Position numbers and translations under genes: made by a program. 64,000 bases of DNA, taken from NCBI GenBank assembly GCA_900544205.1, contig UQUG01000001.1, positions 55,770-119,769 of the forward strand, given 5' to 3'. A model generated the notes under the pieces. It saw nothing but the letters and a program-made list of their open reading frames with translations, had not been told where the DNA came from and did not search any database. Below are positions 44,460 to 51,970 of this stretch, one piece after another (the stretch's first letter is position 1; each line of letters begins with the position of its first letter). Source of the stretch: an uncultured Collinsella sp. (GTDB lineage Bacteria; Actinomycetota; Coriobacteriia; Coriobacteriales; Coriobacteriaceae).

Positions 44460-45917
44460 ATGAGCGATAGCCAGAACATGTCCGATGAGGTACGCGCCCG
44501 CCTTCGCGCTATTCCTTCCGTCAACGAGCTGCTCGCAGAGTGGCCGGTTGTGAAGGCGGCGGGGGAGACCTGCGACGCGGTGGTGCATGCCGCCGTCACG
44601 GCCGAGCTCGACGAGGAGCGCGCCGCGATTCGTGCCGGCGCCGCCCCGCGTTCCAAGCGCGACCTGGCCTCGGCCATCGAGTGGCGTGCGCATCGATCCG
44701 CACTGCCGAGCCTGCGCCCTGCCGTCAACGCCACGGGTGTGGTCATCCATACCAACTTGGGTCGCGCCCCGCTCGCGGAGTCGGCGGCAAAGGCCGTGGC
44801 CGAGGTCGCGCGTGGCTACAGCACGCTCGAGTACAGCGTGGACACCTGCTCGCGCGGGTCGCGCAAGGAGCACGCCGCGCAGCTCATCCGCTCGCTTACC
44901 GGTGCCGAGGACGCGCTGGTCGTTAACAACAACGCCGCCGCTGTGCTGCTGGTGCTGGCGACCCATGCCGCAGGCAAGGAGGTCATCGTCAGCCGCGGCG
45001 AGCTTGTCGAGATCGGCGGCAGCTTCCGCATCCCCGATGTCATGGCGGCTTCGGGCGCCAAACTCGTCGAGGTCGGCGCCACCAACCGCACGCACCTGGC
45101 TGATTATGAGCAAGCCATCACGCCCGATACGGCGATGATCCTCAAGGTCCATCCTTCCAACTATCGCATCGAGGGCTTTCACGAGGAAGTGGGCTCTCGG
45201 GAGCTTGCCGCCCTGGCCCACAAGCATGGCCTGCTGTTCTACGAGGACCAGGGGTCGGGCGCGCTGTTGCCCGACGACATCTTGGTGCGCGGAGGCGAAG
45301 AAACCACGCCGGCTTCGGTCGCGGCGGGGCTCGATATCGTGTCATGCTCGGGCGATAAGCTGCTCGGCGCCGCGCAGGCGGGCATTATCATGGGTCGTCG
45401 CGATCTGGTCCAGGCCTGCGGGTCGCATCCGCTTATGCGTGCCCTGCGTCCGGGTAAGCTTGCACTGGCGGCGCTCGAGGCTACACTGCGCATTTACATG
45501 GACGGGGCGGATGTGGCCCATCGCGAGGTGCCGGTACTCAACATGCTCACGCTTCCGCAGGCTCATCTGGAGCGTCGTGCCCGCAAGCTCCGCGATCGCA
45601 TGGCCGCCGGGCTCGATAAGGCGGGTTGCCCGTGCGCCGTTGAGTTGGAGATTGTCGAGGAGTCCTCGACGCCCGGTGGCGGTTCGCTGCCTACCGTTGA
45701 GCTGCCCACGATGTGCGTGGCCGTGCGTCTTGTTGACAAGCGCCTGACAGTCGACGCGCTCAAGCGCTCGCTTGTCCAAGATTTCGACACGCCGGTCGTC
45801 ACGCGCGCCTCGCACGATCGCATTTTGTTTGACGTCCGTACGCTCGTGGGCGACCGCGATATCGAGACGGCGGCGTCGACGCTTGCCGCATGCGTTGCCA
45901 AGGCGGTGCGCCGATGA
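44460..45917 (+). CDS. selA: L-seryl-tRNA(Sec) selenium transferase
   Basis: SelA converts Ser-tRNA(Sec) to Sec-tRNA(Sec) using selenophosphate. It has 485 aa. The PLP lysine is K300 in VSCSGDKLLGAAQAG. INATGVVIHTNLGRAPL and CSRGSRKEHAAQLIRSLTGAEDALVVNNNAAAV (the latter is two blocks in a row) are family marks. GAAAGG precedes the ATG. The last four bases overlap selB (ATGA), giving a selA-selB operon directly followed by selC. Confidence 0.95.
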   Translation: MSDSQNMSDEVRARLRAIPSVNELLAEWPVVKAAGETCDAVVHAAVTAELDEERAAIRAGAAPRSKRDLASAIEWRAHRSALPSLRPAVNATGVVIHTNLGRAPLAESAAKAVAEVARGYSTLEYSVDTCSRGSRKEHAAQLIRSLTGAEDALVVNNNAAAVLLVLATHAAGKEVIVSRGELVEIGGSFRIPDVMAASGAKLVEVGATNRTHLADYEQAITPDTAMILKVHPSNYRIEGFHEEVGSRELAALAHKHGLLFYEDQGSGALLPDDILVRGGEETTPASVAAGLDIVSCSGDKLLGAAQAGIIMGRRDLVQACGSHPLMRALRPGKLALAALEATLRIYMDGADVAHREVPVLNMLTLPQAHLERRARKLRDRMAAGLDKAGCPCAVELEIVEESSTPGGGSLPTVELPTMCVAVRLVDKRLTVDALKRSLVQDFDTPVVTRASHDRILFDVRTLVGDRDIETAASTLAACVAKAVRR

Positions 45918-47881
45918 GTAAGGCAGAAGAGTTGGAGGAATGCCCCGTTATCGTAGGTACGGCGGGCCACGTCGACCACGGTAAGTCGGCGCTGATCGAG
46001 GCACTGACCGGCAAGAATCCCGACCGTCTGGAGGTTGAGCGCCGTCGCGGTATGACCGTGGAGCTGGGCTTTGGCGAGCTGGCGTTGCCGAGTGGCAAGA
46101 TCGTTGGCCTGGTCGACGTGCCGGGCCACGCGCATTACTTGCGGGCCATGGTGCAGGGCGCCACGGGCATCGACGTTGCCGTGCTGGTGGTCTCTGCCGT
46201 GGAGGGCGTGATGCCGCAGACGCGCGAGCACGTGCATGTGCTGGAGTTGCTGGGTGTAACGCATATGGTGGTCGCGCTGACCATGTGCGACCTGGCCGAT
46301 GCCGAGATGACCGAGCTTGCCGAGCTCGATGTCGATGACTTTTTGTCGGGTACCGTGTTTGCAGGCGCGCCGATTGTGCACGTGTCGTCTAAGACGGGCG
46401 AGGGGATCGACGGGCTGCTTGCGGTGCTCGACGAGCAGGTAAGTGCCTGCTGGGATGCCTGCCGCGACCGTGTCGAGCGGAGTGATGCCGCGCCGCGCCT
46501 GCCAATTGACCGCTGCTTTACGATCAAGGGCGCCGGTACCGTGGTGACGGGAACGTTGCACGATGCGCCGGTTGCGGTGGGCGACGAGCTGATGGCTTTG
46601 CCGTCGCGTACGGTCTGCCGTGTCCGCGGGATTCAGGTGCATGGCGATACGCCGCGCGCGCTGCCTGGGCAACGCGTGGCGCTCAACCTGGTTGGTGACG
46701 GTGTCGCGGCGCTTGACCGTGGCGAGATGCTGGGCGTGGCGGACCGCTTTGGTCAGACGTTGCGCTTTATGATGACGTTTACGTATTTGGGTCGCGAGGG
46801 AGCCAAGCCGCGTGTGCTCGAGTCGGGTGCGCGTGTGCACGTGATGGCAGGCACAGCCGAGGTTGTCGGTCGCATCATGTTCATGGAGGGCGAGGCCCCC
46901 ATGGCGGTGGGCGAGACACGAGTGGTGCAGGTACGCTTGGAGGAACCGCTGCCGCTGCGCGCCGGCGACCATGCCGTGGTGCTGTCGTATTCGCCCGTTA
47001 TGCTTATTGGCGGCGGACGTGTGCTGCTTTCGCGCTGCCGTCGCTCGCGCGAGCTTGCCGAAGGAGAGCGTGCGCTGTATGTGGCGCTCGAGGCTGGAGA
47101 TATTGCGTGCGCGGTGGATGCGTGGCTGGCGCTGCAAGCGCTGCCGGTTGCGGCTGCCGATGTTACCGCGGCGCTCGATCTTGTTGCCGGTGAGGCTGAG
47201 GCGGCGTTGCGCGAGTTGGTGGCGAAGGGCGCTGCTTGCGCGCTTGCTGGCTCGGATGGCTCGCTGTATGCAGATGCTTCCGCGCTCGATGCCGCGATGG
47301 ATTCACTGGCGGCGACCCTGTCAGCCATGCACGCGGCGGCTCCCAAGGAAACGGGCTTTACGCCTGGCGCCGTTGCCCATGCTGCGTGGCCTGCCGCTGA
47401 TGAAGGCGTTGCCGCGGCCCTGATTGCCGAGGGCTGCTCCCGTGGCGTGTGCGCCGCCGAGGGCGCCGAGGTATTCGATCCGCATTCGGCCGCCGCGGCG
47501 GCACGCGTGGTGCGAGAGGCTTGCGAGCGCATCGTCGCGCTGCTTGACGAGGCTGGCCTGGATGCACCGGCGCTTCCCGAGGTGGGCGAACAGCTGCAGC
47601 TCGGTCGCGACACCATGACGCGTGCCCTGCGCGAGCTTTCGCTCAACCGCTCGATCGTTAAGGTCGAGCGCGACGTTGCCCTGTCCGCTGCCGCCGAGTC
47701 CCATGCGCGTGAGCTTGTCGCCGCCGCCATAGAGGCAGCCGGCGGCGCTGCCACCACGAGCGTGCTGCGCGAGGCCCTGGGTGTGTCGCGCAAACGCGCC
47801 ATCAGCATCTTGGAGCACCTAGATGCCGTGCGCTTTACGGTGCTCGACAAGGATGCCGGCGGCCTGCGCTCCCTGCGCTAG
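45914..47881 (+). CDS. selB: Selenocysteine-specific elongation factor
   Basis: SelB delivers Sec-tRNA to UGA codons marked by a SECIS hairpin. It has 655 aa. The GTPase G1 motif is GTAGHVDHGKS (about residues 13-23), and the G3 motif DVPGHAHY is near 65. The C-terminal half has winged-helix repeats that bind SECIS RNA (for example TTSVLREALGVSRKRAISILEHLDAV at the very end). The start overlaps the selA stop. Likely clients in this window are fdhF and selD. Confidence 0.95.
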   Translation: MSKAEELEECPVIVGTAGHVDHGKSALIEALTGKNPDRLEVERRRGMTVELGFGELALPSGKIVGLVDVPGHAHYLRAMVQGATGIDVAVLVVSAVEGVMPQTREHVHVLELLGVTHMVVALTMCDLADAEMTELAELDVDDFLSGTVFAGAPIVHVSSKTGEGIDGLLAVLDEQVSACWDACRDRVERSDAAPRLPIDRCFTIKGAGTVVTGTLHDAPVAVGDELMALPSRTVCRVRGIQVHGDTPRALPGQRVALNLVGDGVAALDRGEMLGVADRFGQTLRFMMTFTYLGREGAKPRVLESGARVHVMAGTAEVVGRIMFMEGEAPMAVGETRVVQVRLEEPLPLRAGDHAVVLSYSPVMLIGGGRVLLSRCRRSRELAEGERALYVALEAGDIACAVDAWLALQALPVAAADVTAALDLVAGEAEAALRELVAKGAACALAGSDGSLYADASALDAAMDSLAATLSAMHAAAPKETGFTPGAVAHAAWPAADEGVAAALIAEGCSRGVCAAEGAEVFDPHSAAAAARVVREACERIVALLDEAGLDAPALPEVGEQLQLGRDTMTRALRELSLNRSIVKVERDVALSAAAESHARELVAAAIEAAGGAATTSVLREALGVSRKRAISILEHLDAVRFTVLDKDAGGLRSLR

Positions 47882-47917
47882 ATTGGCTGCTCGGTTTGGT
47901 AAAATACCGCCGCACTT

Positions 47918-48014
47918 GGGAACGGATGGGCTCCGGTGGGCTCCGCGGTCCTCAAAACCGTTGCGAGGCGTGCAAAACGTCTTGGATGTGTTCGATTCAC
48001 ATACGTTCCCGCCA
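47918..48014 (+). tRNA. selC: tRNA-Sec (anticodon TCA)
   Basis: This 97-nt tRNA has the Sec-specific shape: a long acceptor (GGGAACGG with ACGTTCCC, last pair mismatched), a six-bp D stem GGGCTC/GGGCTC with a CGGT loop, an anticodon loop CCTCAAA (TCA), a variable arm AGGCGT/ACGTCT, T arm ATGTG-TTCGATT-CACAT, and an encoded GCCA end. It lies 36 bases after selB. These traits match E. coli selC closely in layout. Confidence 0.95.
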
Positions 48015-48169
48015 TACGCTACCAGCGCTTTTGTGCTCGCGGTCTTGCTGCGTGCCGCAAAGGCGCTGTTTTGTTTTTGCGTGGGTTTGCCGTGCCGCCC
48101 GCTTTATCGGCGACGGTATCTGGCTTCGTGTGTCGGGTTTCGAGCATGCCGATGGAGGTGTTTTGCCGT

Positions 48170-48802
48170 ATGACTACCGTAAGACGGATCGATCTTTCTT
48201 GCGTCGTCCAAGCGGGCGGGCTGTCCTCACGCATGGGCCGCGATAAGGCGCGCATGACGTTTTGCGGCGAGCCGCTCATCGAACGCGTGCTGGGTCGGCT
48301 GGCGCCAGTTGCCGGCGAGTTGGTCGTGACGACTTCGCGTCCCAGCGAGCTTGCCTATCTTGAGGAGCACGCGTTTGGCGGCCTGGTGCCGCGAATAGTG
48401 CCGGACCTTGAGGGGTCGGCGGGTGCCATGCGCGGCATCGCGAGCTCGTTGGCTGCGGCCCGATTGCCGCTCTTGGCGATCGTCGCCTGCGATATGCCGT
48501 TTGTCTCGCCGGAACTCATCGGCGCGCTTGCCGATCGTTTTGAGGCCGAGGCGATCGACGTGTGCGTGCCACGCGAGGAGCAAGGGATTGAGCCGCTTTG
48601 CGCCGTCTGGCGCCGTGACGCTTGTGCGCCGGTTGCCCAAGAGCTGCTTGCCTGCGACCGCCAGCGCATTCGCTGCCTGATCAATCGCGTTCAGGTCGGT
48701 TATATGGATGAGCCGCAGATTGTTAAGGCCGCGGGCTCGACGCTCTGCTTCGAAAACGTCAATACGCCCGAGGAGTTTGCGGCGGCCGAGTTACTCGCCT
48801 AG
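48170..48802 (+). CDS. mobA: Molybdenum cofactor guanylyltransferase-type nucleotidyltransferase (MobA family)
   Basis: MobA attaches GMP to molybdopterin to make the MGD form used by FdhF and other DMSO-reductase-family enzymes. It has 210 aa. The nucleotide-binding signature is VVQAGGLSSRMGRDKARM near residue 10, followed by AIVACDMPFVSPELI near 100. The ATG at 48170 has GATGGAGGTG upstream. A CTP-transferring MocA relative cannot be excluded. It is next to a DUF3343 gene. Confidence 0.85.
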   Translation: MTTVRRIDLSCVVQAGGLSSRMGRDKARMTFCGEPLIERVLGRLAPVAGELVVTTSRPSELAYLEEHAFGGLVPRIVPDLEGSAGAMRGIASSLAAARLPLLAIVACDMPFVSPELIGALADRFEAEAIDVCVPREEQGIEPLCAVWRRDACAPVAQELLACDRQRIRCLINRVQVGYMDEPQIVKAAGSTLCFENVNTPEEFAAAELLA

Positions 48803-48817
48803 ACGATTGGAGTTGCC

Positions 48818-49213
48818 ATGTCTCACGATATTTGTCCCGACACGGGAGAGCCTTGCACTTGCGATGGTTCCGAGCCCTGTACCTGCGGCTGCGGTGGCTG
48901 TGGACATGCTGCGGAAGAGGAAGCGGCCGCCGCGGCGTATCGTGAGGCACACCGCGAAGGCCCATCCGGTGATGCCCTCGACCACGAGCGCAAGATTATC
49001 GTGTCGTTCGATAGCACCTTCGATGTGATGGAATGCGAACAGCTGTGTCTTGCCGCCGGTGTGCCCGGGCGCATCATGCCACTGCCCGGCTCCATTACCG
49101 CAGGCTGCGGGCTGTGCTGGGCCATGCCATTCTCGGGCGATGCGCTCGCCGCCTTCCGAGCCGCCACCGAGGGCCGCATAGCCCCTGCCGACTACCATCA
49201 GCTCGTCCTCTAG
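48818..49213 (+). CDS. DUF3343 protein with a cysteine-rich N-terminal extension
   Basis: This is a second DUF3343 (putative Se/S carrier) protein, 131 aa. The C-terminal 80 residues resemble the shorter copy at 21033 (IIVSFDSTFDVMECEQLCLAAG, then RIMPLPGSITAGCGLCW). The N-terminus adds a cysteine-dense stretch (CPDTGEPCTCDGSEPCTCGC and onward) that looks like a metal- or chalcogen-binding segment. It lies 15 bases after mobA, so the two genes are one unit. Function is inferred from family only. Confidence 0.78.
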   Translation: MSHDICPDTGEPCTCDGSEPCTCGCGGCGHAAEEEAAAAAYREAHREGPSGDALDHERKIIVSFDSTFDVMECEQLCLAAGVPGRIMPLPGSITAGCGLCWAMPFSGDALAAFRAATEGRIAPADYHQLVL

Positions 49214-49220
49214 CCACCAC

Positions 49221-49255
49221 ACCACCACAAAGGTGCCTGTCCCCAATGTGGTGGT
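49221..49255. repeat. Short palindromic element ACCACCACA/TGTGGTGGT
   Basis: Perfect 9-bp arms (49221-49229 and 49247-49255) enclose AAGGTGCCTGTCCCCAA. The high GC loop, odd for a terminator, suggests a dispersed repeat; it is the only copy in this window. Confidence 0.7.
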
Positions 49256-49469
49256 TTGGAACATGTGGACGAAACAGCTTCGAAACACGCGATTTGCGCG
49301 TTGGGCACTCAAAAACGCTTCTACCTGCATCGTAATCAAAATGAAACATCTGCTCGTCGGCTTATGCGTAACTTTGCTGCAACAGTGCGATATTATCCAT
49401 ACTCGATAAAGCTCACGGCGCATGGGGCGCCGCGAACGACACCTTTCTTTTCCATCAATTGGAGGAAGC

Positions 49470-50825
49470 ATGAGCTACACGCAGAAAGTTCTCGACGAGC
49501 TCAAGGCCCGCTATCCCGAGCAGCCTGAGTTCATCCAGGCCGCGACCGAGATCCTCGGCACCATCCAGCCGGCGCTCGACGCCCACCCCGAGTACGAGGA
49601 GGCCGCCCTGCTGGAGCGCCTCGTCGAGCCCGAGCGCATCGTTATGTTCCGTGTTCCCTGGGTCGACGACCAGGGCAAGGTCCAGGTCAACCGCGGCTAC
49701 CGCGTCGAGTTCAACTCTGCCATCGGACCCTACAAGGGCGGCCTGCGCTTTAACCCGACGGTCACCCTGGGCATGCTCAAGTTCCTGGGCCTGGAGCAGA
49801 TCCTCAAGAACAGCCTGACCACCCTTCCCATGGGCGGCGGCAAGGGCGGTTCCGACTTTGACCCCAAGGGCAAGTCCAACAACGAGATCATGCACTTCTG
49901 CCAGTCCTTCATGACCGAGCTCTATCGCCACATCGGCCCCAACACCGACGTTCCCGCCGGCGACCTGGGCGTTGGCGGCCGCGAGGTTGCCTACCTGTTC
50001 GGTCAGTACAAGCGCCTGACTAACGAGTGGACCGGCGTCCTTACCGGCAAGGGCCTCTCCTTTGGCGGCTCGCTCGCCCGTACCGAGGCCACCGGTTACG
50101 GTCTGGTCTACTTTGTGGACGAGTACCTCAAGAGCCGCGGCGACTCCTTCGAGGGCAAGAACGTCGTCGTTCACGGCTCCGGTAACGTCGCCATCTACGC
50201 GGTCCAGAAGGTCGCCCAGCTCGGCGGCAAGGTTCTCGCCTGCTCCGACACCCACGGCTGGGTCGAGGATCCCGACGGCATCGACTACACCGTGCTCGAG
50301 CATGTCTACAACAAGAAGCGCTCCGGCCACGACAAGGGCGTTACGCTCGCTATGTACGTTGACGAGAAGCCCAACGCCGTGTGGCACGAGGGCGACGGCC
50401 GCGGCGTGTGGCAGCTGCCCTGCGACATCGCGCTGCCCTGCGCTCGCGAGAACACGCTGCTGCTCGAGGACGCCCAGGCGCTCGTCGCCAACGGCTGCAA
50501 GGTGGTCGGCGAGGGTGCGAACATGCCCACGACCATCGAGGCCACGACTTACTTCCAGGAGAACGGCGTCGCCTTTATGCCCGGTAAGGCTGCCAACGCC
50601 GGCGGCGTGCTCGTGTCCGGCCTGGAGATGAGCCAGAACGCCGAGCACCTGTCTTGGACTTTCGAGGAGGTCGACGGCAAGCTCGAGCAGCTCATGCGCG
50701 GCATGTTCCACAACGTGGACGACACCGCCAAGGAGTACGGCCAGGAGGGCAACTTTGTCATGGGCGCCAACATCGCCGGCTTCCTGAAGGTCGCCGACGC
50801 CATGCTCGCCCAGGGCGTCTGCTAA
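49470..50825 (+). CDS. gdhA: NADP-specific glutamate dehydrogenase
   Basis: This enzyme interconverts 2-oxoglutarate plus ammonia and glutamate. The 451-aa length fits the hexameric NADP-type family. The substrate region is GPYKGGLRFNPTV with the active lysine block PMGGGKGGSDFDPKGKSN. The dinucleotide fold has VVVHGSGNVAIYAVQK. TTGGAGGAAG precedes the ATG. A leader of about 250 bases after the DUF3343 gene separates it from the upstream unit, and a terminator follows. Confidence 0.95.
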   Translation: MSYTQKVLDELKARYPEQPEFIQAATEILGTIQPALDAHPEYEEAALLERLVEPERIVMFRVPWVDDQGKVQVNRGYRVEFNSAIGPYKGGLRFNPTVTLGMLKFLGLEQILKNSLTTLPMGGGKGGSDFDPKGKSNNEIMHFCQSFMTELYRHIGPNTDVPAGDLGVGGREVAYLFGQYKRLTNEWTGVLTGKGLSFGGSLARTEATGYGLVYFVDEYLKSRGDSFEGKNVVVHGSGNVAIYAVQKVAQLGGKVLACSDTHGWVEDPDGIDYTVLEHVYNKKRSGHDKGVTLAMYVDEKPNAVWHEGDGRGVWQLPCDIALPCARENTLLLEDAQALVANGCKVVGEGANMPTTIEATTYFQENGVAFMPGKAANAGGVLVSGLEMSQNAEHLSWTFEEVDGKLEQLMRGMFHNVDDTAKEYGQEGNFVMGANIAGFLKVADAMLAQGVC

Positions 50826-50850
50826 TTCTTCGCTCGACATAGCATCGAGG

Positions 50851-50884
50851 AAGGCTTCCAGTCATCTTGGCTGGGAGCCTTTTC
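50851..50884 (+). terminator. Terminator of gdhA
   Basis: An 11-bp stem AAGGCTTCCAG / CTGGGAGCCTT with one wobble and a 9-base loop leads into a run of T residues. Confidence 0.85.
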
Positions 50885-50901
50885 TATCCCGGAGGACTCC
50901 T

Positions 50902-50976
50902 CATAACTTGCGGTGATATACGGACTGTTTTGCGTTCCAGAACGGCTAATCAGTCCGTATTTCACCGCAAGTTATG
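50902..50976. repeat. Family A palindromic repeat, copy 4
   Basis: 26-bp arms (50902-50927 and 50951-50976, one mismatch) start CATAACTTGCGGTGATATAC. The outer end reads ATAACTTG rather than TAAGTTG, a variant of the family. Confidence 0.92.
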
Positions 50977-51055
50977 GATGGGAGGGAGGTTTTTGTGCTG
51001 TGGAAGGTCGCGGCCCCTCGTTTGGTACACTTAAAAGTACTGGACAAGTGGAGAG

Positions 51056-51970
51056 ATGGGGGAGAACGTGCTCAAGTTCGGTACCTACGTCCGTGTTGGA
51101 AACGCGGCCGAAGCCTATGAGCTCTTACAGAAGAACCGCAACAACAAGATTGTGGGCGGCGGCATCTGGATGCGCCTGGGTTCGCGTCGCGTGGCGACGG
51201 CGATTGACCTTTCGGCCTGCGGACTCGATCAGATCGAGGAGACCGAGACCGAGTTTCGCATCGGTGCCATGTGTACCCTGCGCCAGCTCGAGCGCCATGC
51301 CGAGCTTAACGCGTTTGTCCACAATGTCTTTGAGTTCGCCGTCCACGATATCGTGGGCGTGCAGTTGCGCAACACCGCCACAGTGGGCGGCAGCATCTAC
51401 GGCCGCTTTGGTTTCTCTGACGTGCTCTCGGCATTTTTGGCGCTCGATTCGTACGTTGAGTTGACGGGCGCCGGCCGCGTGCCGCTCGCCGAGTTCGTGG
51501 ACATGGGCTACGTGCGCGACGTGATCGAGCACGTTGTGGTCGTTAAGCACGATTACCGCGCAAGCTATGAGGCCGTGCGCAAGGCCGCGACCGACTTCCC
51601 CTCCTTAAACGTCACCGCCGCCTGGTGGGACAACAGCTGGCATGTCACCGTGGGCGCCCGCCCGCTGCGCGCGTCCCTGCTGCGGGGCGAGGCATGCGGC
51701 CTGGTGAACGAGCAACCTTCCGAGGACGAGCTGCGCGCACTGGCCGCATCCGTGCGTGCCCTGAGCTACGGCACTAACTTGTGGGGCTCGGCTGACTACC
51801 GCCGCCGCATCTCGGCCCCGCTGGCGATTCAGGCTGTACGTCGTGCCGCCGGCATCGAGCTTTCGGCCGCGCTTGCCCGCGAGCTCGAGGGCGTGCAGAT
51901 TCCTAAGTTTGCCACGGACGAGTATTCCTGCCGCCGCGTGCCCGGCGTCGATTCTAGCGAGGTGCGCTAA
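51056..51970 (+). CDS. FAD-binding subunit of a xanthine dehydrogenase-type molybdenum hydroxylase
   Basis: This 304-aa protein matches the FAD subunit (XdhB/CoxM-like) that passes electrons from 2Fe-2S clusters to an acceptor. Blocks IVGGGIWMRL and GVQLRNTATVGGSIYGRFGFSD correspond to the two FAD loops. GTGGAGAG precedes the ATG at 51056; a GTG at 51068 is an alternative. It overlaps the next gene by one base and so forms a two-gene enzyme with it. Confidence 0.85.
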   Translation: MGENVLKFGTYVRVGNAAEAYELLQKNRNNKIVGGGIWMRLGSRRVATAIDLSACGLDQIEETETEFRIGAMCTLRQLERHAELNAFVHNVFEFAVHDIVGVQLRNTATVGGSIYGRFGFSDVLSAFLALDSYVELTGAGRVPLAEFVDMGYVRDVIEHVVVVKHDYRASYEAVRKAATDFPSLNVTAAWWDNSWHVTVGARPLRASLLRGEACGLVNEQPSEDELRALAASVRALSYGTNLWGSADYRRRISAPLAIQAVRRAAGIELSAALARELEGVQIPKFATDEYSCRRVPGVDSSEVR

